From: Apostichopus parvimensis
Taxonomy: Eukaryota; Echinodermata; Holothuroidea; Aspidochirotida; Stichopodidae
Length of the DNA stretch: 52,048 nt
Direction of reading: 5' to 3'
Assembly: GCA_000934455.1 (NCBI GenBank)
Contig: KN887083.1
Location: 728-52,775 of the forward strand
Part shown: positions 24,301 through 33,366 of the stretch, piece after piece
How positions within the stretch are numbered: the stretch's first letter is position 1
Layout of the letters: each line of letters opens with the position of its first letter
The notes under the pieces: model-generated
Databases searched by the model: none
Seen by the model: the letters and a program-made list of their open reading frames with translations, nothing else
Told to the model about the DNA's origin: nothing
Program-made: the position numbers and the translations under genes

Positions 24301-26597
24301 CTAAAGTGGAGAGGGGCAAGGAGATAGCTCAACCCTATTTTATCTTCAACCCTCCCCCCAACCCCCCCCCTCTCTCTCTCCTTTTAGATCCTATCCACCC
24401 CACTTTGATCTATTTGTTTGATTCCACACCTCAGCTTCTTAAGTTGCCCCGTCATATTCTTGCTCTCCTTTTCCCACCTTCCTATCATGTAACAGAAAAA
24501 TACCCTTTAGTTCCTTTCTCTGATACCTTCTTTTCATCTGCTCCATATTACATGAACCCATTTCTTTCTGTGAACATCACTTGAACATTTGTAATAATTG
24601 TCAATAATTGCATCCAAAACACACAAGCTTACATTGAAAGGTTTCTCTAACTTTTATACATGAGCCTACACCAACCAATTAACTACTTTAAAATCGATCA
24701 TTTTAGTTTCATATCTTCACTTTCAATTTTGAATGAAATGATGATAAACTCATCGGACAAAGATAATCTAGAACTCACATCAGCGTCTTCTTCCTCGGTT
24801 GTCTTCTTGGATAAAAACCCGCCAAAGTTCTCTTCAGCAGGCATGTGACCTAGAAAATGAAAATATATGAAACAAATCTTTGAAATAGCATTTTGTTTGA
24901 CTTTGAAAACAACCTTTGCCATAATCTAAGATTTAAAGCTGGTTTGGCCGGTTGCTTATGATACAAACATGCCTGGAAGATGGGAAAAAATATCTACAAA
25001 AAGAGAGTGATGAGTCACCAGTGGTAACCACCAAATATTTCAACTATTTACCTTCGTTAGCATCATCAAATTCCTCCCCTACGTCGGAGAGCTCTTCTTC
25101 AAACTTCTCAATCTCAGCCAGAGATTGTCCATAGTGTGTCAGCTCTTCCTCCTCTTCAGCTAAGTTAAAGATTGCTGACTTCTCGTGTACTTTCTAGAGA
25201 AATCACACAAACAAATGATTAATTATGAATTCTTCAGCAGGAATACTGTAAAACATTGTCAAGTGATTGATGAACTATGATGAATAAAGGATAATAAGTA
25301 AGAAAATAAGGAATAAGGAATTTAATTATAGTTTGCCAATGTTTCTACATGGATAGCGGTTAATACAATTTCCATTAACATTAACTATGTAATAGATGAT
25401 TAACAATTAATTTAATCAATCACTTCATTTATTCCATAACATATTTATGTTGATATTAATGAAAACAAGAAGAAGAAATAGTCCGTTGCACAAAAAAGCA
25501 AAAATATATATTTAAGAGGACTGAGGATACATCTTTGACTAAGCTCGCAAGATCACACAAAAGTGTAAGTTACTCCAACAGGAATAAAATTGTAACAATA
25601 ACAATTATTGTAGTAGACACATTTTTCTGCTTTAAGACATAGCTACTGTTGTGTAAAGAAACTAAAAAAACCCACTGTATTTACCTGTTTCTCAAAAGCA
25701 AATCTCTCCATCATTTTTTCTTCAACGCTCATCGTGGAGTCATTTTCACCGATTCTTTTATCTAAGAATTTGTTGCTTTTATGTCTTTGTTGATATTCCT
25801 TCAATAGAGTTTTCTTTCTCTGAGTTTAAAAAGAAAAAGAATCACATAAAATTGATGAGTTAGCATTACAGTAGCATACTCAGTAGGTCGTATAGGGCTG
25901 ACATTATGTACATTCTGGCATTGAACAAGCAAAGCAATCCTTGCCAGTTTCACAAGAGTACATTAACATTGGACACACAAATTTCAAGTCTAGAATATTG
26001 AACATTGCATGCCAGGGATCAGCAAGTTTCTTTAACCAGCTATGTTGACCTACATAATGAACAACAAACACAAATATGTTTCTGAGCTAGCACAGAATCA
26101 AAGAATGACAACTGCTTCACATGATGCTCTTTCGAGGTGGGAGGGGAAAGGGAGGAGGAGAGGGAGGGGCAAGGGAGGAGGCGAGGAAGGGGGAGGGAGC
26201 ATGCTTTTTGGCAATTACAATTTTGGCAAGAACCTTGACTAGGCATGTTACCAGCTAACTGCAATATTTGGGAACAGACAAAATTCAGAGAACAATGGAT
26301 TTGTTACACAGACAAAGGATATGATTTCTGTGACAAGTATACTGTATTGAGTTGTTCAATTTCTATGATGAAACTCAACGTGCTTAAATCAAACAGCAAT
26401 GATAACATTACCTTCTCAACAGCCTTTGACCTTGCTATTCCAGGGTTACCCTTTTCATGTTTTCTCTTCTTCCCAAGAATAGGGTGCTTCTGACGATTGA
26501 GTCGGATTTCAAATGGATTTGACTTGACTTCTCTGTTGGATTTGACCTTTGCCTTCTTTTGAGAAAAGCGTTTCCTGTTTTTATTCGTCTTCGCCAT
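12310..26597 (-). CDS. NOP14: NOP14 nucleolar protein (complete, 19 exons)
   Basis: Exons in transcript order: 26597-26412, 25819-25685, 25193-25052, 24849-24779, 23640-23578, 22500-22405, 21734-21651, 21204-21047, 20494-20418, 19847-19609, 19319-19268, 18452-18236, 17637-17502, 16849-16685, 16157-15985, 15249-15018, 14556-14435, 13405-13244, 12415-12310. The sum is 2616 nt, or 871 aa plus TGA; human NOP14 is about 857 aa. All introns are GT-AG and in phase. NOP14 is a component of the small-subunit processome needed for 18S rRNA maturation and pre-40S export, and acts in the nucleolus. Landmarks: basic start MAKTNKNRKR, SNPFEIRLNRQK (about residues 26-37), LTHYGQSL, RRMLG, LSYKDGK, an acidic tract (about 338-417), RCNHPSLAEGNKSKLE (from about 463), FPTSDF (563-568), and a basic C-terminus with KHRQEMKGAMRELRKD and RDAERKEKVRQLY. 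The start ATG has A at -3 and G at +4. Confidence 0.97.
12470..12588 (+). mobile_element. 5'-truncated SINE (family 1) in the last NOP14 intron
   Basis: Matches the 3' half of the SINE at 22879-23125: ATGGACGTTAAATATGAGTCTAAGAGACTGACTT..., the GTCAGCTTGCGGCTTTG block, the TCCTGCTTGCAGGA hairpin, GGATCTAAAA and an (ATAC)n tail. It lacks the tRNA-like head, as expected from incomplete reverse transcription. It is antisense to NOP14. Confidence 0.82.
13795..14340. repeat. GGTTACCC/GGAAACC minisatellite in NOP14 intron 17
   Basis: Many degenerate units of about 40 bp with the pattern ATGGTTACCCAGAATGGAAACCATCTTAAAGAGTGG (consensus approximate). A longer unit of about 108 bp is repeated (ATGGTTACCCAC near 13847 and near 13955), a higher-order structure. 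It occupies most of the intron and ends about 95 bp before exon 17 on the plus axis. Confidence 0.8.
18057..18230 (-). pseudogene. Two decayed tandem copies of the 3' end of NOP14 exon 12
   Basis: The real exon ends at 18236. Directly downstream on the minus strand the same sequence recurs: AAGTCCATGAATTAATTCC at 18241 reappears exactly at 18154 (87-bp shift), followed by a related TGTTT...ATACT...ACTAACAGAG segment. A poorer copy lies at about 18060-18125, again ending in CACTAACAGAGGTAATA. The copies have lost the proper donor and frame, so they are dead remnants of local tandem duplication across the exon end. Confidence 0.75.
18748..18842 (+). repeat. Purine (GGGAGA)n low-complexity tract
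   Basis: Almost pure A/G sequence in NOP14 intron 11 with AGGGAGAGGG words. The Arg/Gly/Glu ORF across it is an artefact. Confidence 0.85.
19609..19847 (-). CDS. NOP14: NOP14 exon 10, acidic region
   Basis: 80 codons, dominated by Asp/Glu/Ser with one run of five Asp, ending GAKKK at the AAG|GTTTGA donor. It corresponds to the Glu/Asp/Ser-rich linker in the middle of vertebrate NOP14. It is probably flexible and a CK2-type phosphorylation target (inference). The complementary strand gives a spurious His/Leu-rich ORF. Confidence 0.93.
22879..23125 (+). mobile_element. tRNA-derived SINE, full length (family 1)
   Basis: The 5' part is tRNA-like: A box TTAGCTCAGTGG at 22886-22897, a possible 5-bp anticodon stem CCTTT/AAAGG, and B box GAGTTCGAGTC at 22931-22941. 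An unrelated body follows, then a 3' end with a 6-bp-stem hairpin TCCTGC-TT-GCAGGA (23085-23098), GGATCTAAAA and an (ATAC)n tail. A terminal stem-loop plus short tandem tail is what LINE-dependent SINEs of the CR1/L2 type use (family knowledge). It lies antisense in a NOP14 intron. Confidence 0.82.
23942..24231 (+). mobile_element. tRNA-Ser-like SINE (family 2)
   Basis: The head has a consensus A box TGGCCAAGTGG (about 23953), an ATTTGAAG segment where a Ser-TGA anticodon loop would be, a long variable-arm-like stretch, and a degenerate B box GGTTCCCGGCC (about 24009). The body has a GGTGGGTTTTTCC ... GGTTTTCCCACC block, whose ends are partly complementary, and a CTGCAGGTTTCTCTCACATT segment. 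It ends in an (ATT)n tail at about 24218-24231. The B box has drifted, so it is probably an old copy. Confidence 0.72.
24340..24545 (+). repeat. CT-rich low-complexity tract
   Basis: Pyrimidine-rich sequence with CCCCCCCCCTCTCTCTCTC in NOP14 intron 4, downstream of SINE family 2. No splice or coding role is apparent. Confidence 0.6.
26135..26203 (+). repeat. GGGAGG purine minisatellite
   Basis: Repeated GGGAGGGG / GGGAGGAGG words in NOP14 intron 1; similar in kind to the tracts at 18748 and 39826. Confidence 0.8.
26412..26597 (-). CDS. NOP14: NOP14 first coding exon
   Basis: 62 codons from ATG at 26597 to the AAG|GTAATG donor. Lys/Arg-rich, likely carrying nucleolar targeting sequence, and includes the family words SNPFE, LNRQK and NPGIARSKA. 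On the minus strand CACTTCAG lies about 10 bases before the ATG, so a 5' UTR intron may end at 26608; this is not proven. Confidence 0.95.
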
Positions 26598-27322
26598 TTT
26601 TTTAAACTGAAGTGATAATCAAAACATTCAATTGTACATTCTGAATAACATGTTTTATGTTATTTCTCTAGGACTTGGATGAATACAGACCTACTACAGT
26701 ATATACTCACACTGTTCGTTTGAATGGGGATCAAAACATGCGTCAGACCAAAATAGCCTAGCTTATACTAGCACTATTTAGTATGTTCAGTAATAGGCTA
26801 CATAAATAAACTTCATTTATGATAGGAAGGTAATGGCCTGAAAAGAAATGTTAGGGTAATATTAATATTAGACTTCAATTAGTTTCCTAGCCCAATAACA
26901 TGGCTGCATAAACAACTTTTCGCGAAACTACTTCTAACACAGTACACATGACAAAGTCTTGGTAATCAGAAAAAAAACTTTCTCAACTACATTAGGGAAA
27001 AAAACCGGGAGGCAAAATCGTATTCATGCCTTTTCTTGCCTCTCAAAATTTTGCAAGTAAGATAGCTGTCAACAGTTGTTACATAAAACGTTACCAATAA
27101 TGCAAACTACCGGTGTTTCTTCAAAGGTATGACCACTTAAATTTTCCTGATCCCCACATGGGCAAGGTAAGACTGTTGTAAATATTGTACTATCGCCTTA
27201 GAACACATATCACAGAACTGTGTTGAATTTCTGTGACACATATCACGATGCAACTACTTGTCATGAACTTTGCTACAGAAGATGATCAAAGACGTTATGT
27301 TTAGGATATATTATTATTATTA
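26598..27322. other. Upstream flank of NOP14, no gene seen
   Basis: AT-rich unique sequence between the NOP14 start and the first 2.1-kb copy. No clear TATA box or CpG-rich promoter was recognised. A short (ATT)n run lies at about 27309-27325, right at the start of the duplicated block. Confidence 0.5.
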
Positions 27323-27376
27323 TTACAGTATATTACTATGACTAAATATAAGAAAATAAGGAATATTTTTATTGCT

Positions 27377-27934
27377 TCAATTTGCAATTTTCCCAGGTTT
27401 TGTTGAGTTGGTTGTGCTGTCGAGAACTGATATTGCTTTATAAATCTTCTTTTTCTTTCTTTTTTCATTTGGTACGTGATGGTTTCCTGAAACCTTTTTG
27501 ATTAATCTCTCTAAGAAAAGAAGCTTGTGAAGACTTTTAAAGACCATTTTGGTAATCTGGGATGTCTCTACAACGTGATGAAGTTTAGAAAATTGCATAT
27601 TTATTTCCATAACCATCCCAATCGGAACAAAGTGAACTGATTTCATCGGACTGCCTCATGCGCCTTCCCCTCTCCGACAGCCCTGTTCTGGCGTTTACAT
27701 CAAGATGCTGGAAATAAAAGTATGTCTCAGGCATAGTGCACATTGGATTACTTCTTCATTACTGTGGTCATCAGTATCGCAAGTTCTCATTTTATGATTT
27801 GCGAAGAGAATTAATTTGGCTACTGAAACTATGTCATTTTGAATGAAATCAGCAGCGAAGAGGGATGAAGGGAAAGGGAAATGGAAGAGGAAAGAAGGGA
27901 GAAAGGACTTAGGAGCTCCTAATGCTCTCCACAA
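27377..27934 (-). pseudogene. Possible NEPRO-like relic (copy 1)
   Basis: Two minus-strand ORFs 48 bases apart (27934-27695 and 27646-27377). The first has NH-K-M-R, then His, Val and QC in spacing equal to an N-terminal stretch of human NEPRO (20 residues from NH to QC), followed by a similar Leu-Arg. The second has HFVPIGMVM, resembling the FIILNLVMV-type segment of the same family, and a Lys-rich end. About 40-50 residues expected between them are absent, and no consistent splice model was found. NEPRO is a nucleolar RNase MRP-linked protein. The assignment rests on memory of one sequence and is weak; it could be unrelated noncoding DNA. Confidence 0.25.
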
Positions 27935-28380
27935 GCACCGGTTCAGTAATTACCGTCGACAACTATACTTGAACCATTATCTATGCATCCCTTTCACCAT
28001 CCCTCTTACAAGAGCTAACTAATAAGGCTAACGAAAAATATGTGCTGTGTCTCTTTAACTCCTTAGTCTGTCTATGACTGGTTAAGACATTGACAGAATA
28101 ATTCATTTCTGGTGGTCAAAATTGCAAGTACATGCTAACAAGATGAAGAAGAAGAGAGAAAATAAACATGCTATATAGAACCAATACCTTCTATTACAAA
28201 TGAGTTTATGTGAATACCAGTCGTAAAGTTCATTGCTGCATATTAAATGAATACGTCATTTTGACCTTTGACATCGTTTTTGTGTAGTAATTTACAGTGA
28301 TTATAATACACCAACGTAGCCGAAAACAACAGATGATGGCACGGAACTAAACAAAAAATGGCCGTATGACCAATGATATA

Positions 28381-28430
28381 CCACGGTAAAAGAACTACTT
28401 ATGCCTTTTGGCATACTGGTATTACCGTGG
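28381..28430. repeat. Nested hairpin
   Basis: Outer arms CCACGGTAA / TTACCGTGG (28381-28389 and 28422-28430), inner arms TATGCC / GGCATA around TTTT (28400-28415). The same structure is at 30555-30604 in copy 2. No gene is linked to it. Confidence 0.8.
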
Positions 28431-29444
28431 ATGAGGTTTGTGTCCATTATTTATCTTTGTTTTATCGTTCTTCAACACAGGATCTAATCGTTTTGTTGTT
28501 AGGGTTCCATCGATGTTGCTGTTCAATGTAGTGTAACGTTAGTGTTGTTGGAGTCGTACTTAGTCTTATGCTACAGTAACGTATTACTATAGTACAGGTA
28601 CTAGGCCTAGTACAGTATATTGTAGATGTGTACTTTGAGTACCATTTCAATGTAACAAAACAATGAACACATGATAATATTGCAATTATAACTCACAAGG
28701 TCTAACTGAGGCCAAAGTCAGGTCTGACAAAGTAAATTGAAGGCACATCTAAGAAGCCAAATTGTAAGGCCTATGGAACGAACATAAGAAAACATTCTAG
28801 GCTAAACGTTAAGCTCAGGAGTCAGGACCTTGGGTTTGGCTAGGCTATGTTGAAACTGTTGAAAAATGCAGTGTGATAAATCCAAGGTACTGGCCAACCA
28901 GTCATGATATACAACTAGCCGAAATGACTTGTAAACATATTATATATAAGCATATTGCCATTGTTTGGAAAAGGTAGGATCCACAATCCTTATCTTGTTA
29001 CCTAGTCTCTGTTGCATTCCCATCTGTTGTGGGTTCGCCAGTCATCATTATTTTTACATTATGTGCCCAACTGATTACTAGGAGTGTGAAGTTATGGTTT
29101 GGTTTTCTTTTGCAATTCAATAGAACGATAAATTATGCTGTACAGCCTAACATATACAACCAAATAACAGTATTAAAATTTGCACCCTCATAATTATAAC
29201 TTAAAGCACTTGTGATTTCATAAATATATCATTAAACAAGCTAGCATTCTTCAGATTTGGTCTGGATTTTACAGGCATTTTCATCAGCATTGTTCATTAA
29301 TTGTGAATGAAATGTTCTGGTCATTATCTATGAGTTAAGCTGAAATTAAACAAAGTTATACCTAACATTTCTTTGCAGAATTTGTCATTCACAAACCCCA
29401 ACTGAATTGTTCTTGAATTAAAGGAGGGCTTAAAACACATGTTA

Positions 29445-29494
29445 NNNNNNNNNNNNNNNNNNNNNNNNNNNNNNNNNNNNNNNNNNNNNNNNNN
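29445..29494. other. Assembly gap (N run)
   Basis: Fifty N. The sequence on the left is the end of copy 1 and on the right the start of copy 2, so the gap joins two overlapping contigs. The ORF reading through it is meaningless. Confidence 0.99.
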
Positions 29495-31619
29495 ATTACA
29501 GTATATTACTATGACTAAATATAAGAAAATAAGGAATATTTTTATTGCTTCAATTTGCAATTTTCCCAGGTTTTGTTGAGTTGGTTGTGCTGTCGAGAAC
29601 TGATATTGCTTTATAAATCTTCTTTTTCTTTCTTTTTTCATTTGGTCCGTGATGGTTTCCTGAAACCTTTTTGATTAATCTCTCTAAGAAAAGAAGCTTG
29701 TGAAGACTTTTAAAGACCATTTTGGTAATCTGGGATGTCTCTACAACGTGATGAAGTTTAGAAAATTGCATATTTATTTCCATAACCATCCCAATCGGAA
29801 CAAAGTGAACTGATTTCATCGGACTGCCTCATGCGCCTTCCCCTCTCCGACAGCCCTGTTCTGGCGTTTACATCAAGATGCTGGAAATAAAAGTATGTCT
29901 CAGGCATAGTGCACATTGGATTACTTCTTCATTACTGTGGTCATCAGTATCGCAAGTTCTCATTTTATGATTTGCGAAGAGAATTAATTTGGCTACTGAA
30001 ACTATGTCATTTTGAATGAAATCAGCAGCGAAGAGGGATGAAGGGAAAGGGAAATGGAAGAGGAAAGAAGGGAGAAAGGACTTAGGAGCTCCTAATGCTC
30101 TCCACATGCACCGGTTCGGTAATTACCGTCGACAACTATACTTGAACCCATTATCTATGCATCCCTTTCACCATCCCTCTTACAAGAGCTAACTAATAAG
30201 GCTAACGAAAAATATGTGCTGTGTCTCTTTAACTCCTTAGTCTGTCTATGACTGGTTAAGACATTGACAGAATAATTCATTTCTGGTGGTCAAAATTGCA
30301 AGTACATGCTAACAAGATGAAGAAGAAGAGAGAAAATAAACATGCTATATAGAACCAATACCTTCTATTACAAATGAGTTTATGTGAATACCAGTCGTAA
30401 AGTTCATTGCTGCATATTAAATGAATACGTCATTTTGACCTTTGACATCGTTTTTGTGTAGTAATTTACAGTGATTATAATACACCAACGTAGCCGAAAA
30501 CAACAGATGATGGCACGGAACTAAACAAAAAATGGCCGTATGACCAATGATATACCACGGTAAAAGAACTACTTATGCCTTTTGGCATACTGGTATTACC
30601 GTGGATGAGGTTTGTGTCCATTATTTATCTTTGTTTTATCGTTCTTCAACACAGGATCTAATCGTTTTGTTGTTAGGGTTCCATCGATGTTGCTGTTCAA
30701 TGTAGTGTAACGTTAGTGTTGTTGGAGTCGTACTTAGTCTTATGCTACAGTAACGTATTACTATAGTACAGGTACTAGGCCTAGTACAGTATATTGTAGA
30801 TGTGTACTTTGAGTACCATTTCAATGTAACAAAACAATGAACACATGATAATATTGCAATTATAACTCACAAGGTCTAACTGAGGCCAAAGTCAGGTCTG
30901 ACAAAGTAAATTGAAGGCACATCTAAGAAGCCAAATTGTAAGGCCTATGGAACGAACATAAGAAAACATTCTAGGCTAAACGTTAAGCTCAGGAGTCAGG
31001 ACCTTGGGTTTGGCTAGGCTATGTTGAAACTGTTGAAAAATGCAGTGTGATAAATCCAAGGTACTGGCCAACCAGTCATGATATACAACTAGCCGAAATG
31101 ACTTGTAAACATATTATATATAAGCATATTGCCATTGTTTGGAAAAGGTAGGATCCACAATCCTTATCTTGTTACCTAGTCTCTGTTGCATTCCCATCTG
31201 TTGTGGGTTCGCCAGTCATCATTATTTTTACATTATGTGCCCAACTGATTACTAGGAGTGTGAAGTTATGGTTTGGTTTTCTTTTGCAATTCAATAGAAC
31301 AATAAATTATGCTCTACAGCCTACACATATACAACCAAATAACAGTATTAAAATTTGCACCCTCATAATTATAACTTAAAGCACTTGTGATTTCATAAAT
31401 ATATCATTAAACGAGCTAGCATTCTTCAGATTTGGTCTGGATTTTACAGGCATTTTCATCAGCATTGTTCGTTAATTGTGAATGAAATGTTCTGGTCATT
31501 ATCTATGAGTTAAGCTGAAATTATACAAAGTTATACCTAACATTTCTTTGCAGAATTTGTCATTCACAAACCCCAACTGAATTGTTCTTGAATTAAAGGA
31601 GGGCTTAAAACACATGTTA
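29495..31619. repeat. 2.12-kb block, copy 2
   Basis: Second, near-identical copy of 27323-29444, starting at the first base after the N run and ending at ACACATGTTA(C), the same word at which copy 1 stops. Unique sequence leading to ZRANB1 follows. Confidence 0.9.
29550..30107 (-). pseudogene. Possible NEPRO-like relic (copy 2)
   Basis: Same two ORFs as in copy 1 with one residue change (HHV to HHG, from the A/C difference). The second copy is not independent support, since it is probably the other allele. Confidence 0.22.
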
Positions 31620-32199
31620 CATACTTACCTGTACGTCAAGACATGGTATAGGCCTAGACAAGTAAATGCATTCACCTGAGTTAAGATTGCAATGTTTATT
31701 TATGCTGTAGCACTGATAACTTCAGTCTCGTAAAGATATGAAAGCCATAAAATGTGTTTTCTTGAGACTTGTTTAATCCGAGAGAAATTGGTGCAATTTG
31801 AAATGAAGCTGGAAGAACAACTCTATACTCTGTGAACTTCGAGACCATTTCTTAATTTGCCAGCTCTGAAAAATATCCAAGCACATTTCATTTTAGAGTC
31901 GCAACTGTTCCTTCCTCCTCTTTCAGTTACAAATTGGCAATGTTAACAACTAAGTAACAACACTCATGGTTCAGTTCTCACGTTATGACCATTTGGTGAA
32001 ATTCACTACAGGCAAACTTGTCTTGTTTTTTGTTCACTTGATTTCATGATCTGTGAATCTTCTTTTCATGGAACTTTACATAGACACTTATATATTACTG
32101 TGTTTAGTAACAATGCCTTGTAACACTTTCACTCCTAAAGGAAGTCACACCTTTATGAAGCCAATGAAAATGATAATTATCTTCCATTTCTTTAAACAG
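31620..32199. other. Upstream flank of ZRANB1, no gene seen
   Basis: AT-rich sequence with no convincing coding exon. It ends in a pyrimidine stretch and TTTAAACAG at 32191-32199, a good splice acceptor, so the first ZRANB1 coding exon probably starts at 32200 with a 5' UTR exon further upstream. Confidence 0.45.
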
Positions 32200-32249
32200 A
32201 ATTTATTCAAAGTTGGATATCAGGCTCGTGGCCATTGCGTGGATACATG

Positions 32250-33366
32250 ATGTCTGAGGGCACTTTAAGTAAATGGAGATGTGACTACTGTACCTATCTG
32301 AATTGGCCAAAAGCACTGAAATGTACCCTTTGCCAAGCTCCACGGCCTGTTCAGCTGATTACACCTGCAGTCTCCACTGAAAATGTTCCAGCTCTTATCA
32401 ATCCGGATAATGATGCTCAGAGGAGTTCTCTCATTGTTAGAAACAATGAGGCTGGAAGTACCTCCTATACATCAAGCACCTGGCAGTGTAAGTCATGTAC
32501 CTACCTCAACTCGGCCAGGTCTGCCAAATGCATCATCTGCAAAGCCGCCCGACTGCCAGCATCTACGAAAAACGAGAACGTTCGCGGCAGATCCTTGATA
32601 CGTACCAGGGCCACGCAGGCAGTAGATAACAGCCAAGCAATAAACAATGATCGTAACCGTGTATTATGCCAGTCTACCAAAAAGTGGATCTGTACTGCTT
32701 GTACTTACGAAAACTGGCCAAAAGCCAAGAAATGTGTAATATGTATGACGGGGAAGGGTCGCCTTAGCCCAGAAACAGCTTCGTCGGCTGCCAGCTCACA
32801 GCTCATTGAAGAGAACCTCAGAAATGTCGGTCCTTCTGCTTCAAAATCGCCCCCCACCTCACCACCTCGTAGCCCTTCATCCACTATAGACAATGCGGCC
32901 ATTGGGGCCACGTCTGTCCAGGCCCAGAGCCACGGCACCATAAACGTGGATCCCGACAGTAACCCTAAGCAACACTGTCGTAGACTCAGGAGAACTGACT
33001 ACCTTTTCTTGCAAGCGTGCGTGGGTGTTGTAGATAACAACCCACCAGCTGTAGAAGCGTATCTTAGCTCAGGGGGAAACCCCACCAGACAATTGACTCG
33101 TGACGAGGTGTCCATTCTCAATCGAGCAAGTGCCTTTGATGTCGGTCTAACGCTGGTTCACTTAGCCATTCGTTTCAAGCGGGAGGACCTACTAGCAACC
33201 ATGCTCTCCTTTGAGGTCACAGGTCACCCAGTGAAACGGCCCCCATCTCAAGTTTGTCCAGATCTGTCAGCTGACATCCGTAAAGAGATTGCTCTGTCTC
33301 TTAGACAAAGGAAGGGTGATTTTCCATGCTACTTTGTCACAGATATCCTGACCTTTATTCTACCAG
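32250..33366 (+). CDS. ZRANB1: ZRANB1 exon 1: three NZF fingers and AnkUBD
   Basis: One large exon encodes residues 1-372. The fingers are CDYC...CTLC, CKSC...CIIC and CTAC...CVIC. Finger 2 has NSARSAKC where fingers 1 and 3 have NWPKA-KC, so its conserved Trp is lost. The AnkUBD begins RRTDYLFLQACVGVV and includes LTLVHLAIRFKRED. The frame is open upstream to about 32235, but that part has no ATG before 32247. Confidence 0.96.

Larger units (their letters stand above)
27323..29444. repeat. 2.12-kb block, copy 1
   Basis: Nearly identical to 29495-31619 (offset 2172-2174 bases). It ends exactly at the N gap. I counted about ten differences, including ATGGTACGTG/GGTCCGTG at 27474, a one-base C insertion near 30147 of copy 2, and a CTAACAT/CTACACAT change near 29150. 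This is about 0.5 percent divergence. Best explained as one allele of a single locus. Confidence 0.9.

Noticed and set aside
29324..29641. 105-codon minus-strand ORF across the N gap
   Set aside because: It is continuous only because N codons are translated as X.
32235..32249. Earlier start for ZRANB1
   Set aside because: The frame is open upstream, but the first in-frame ATG is at 32247; vertebrate proteins start MSE, matching 32250.
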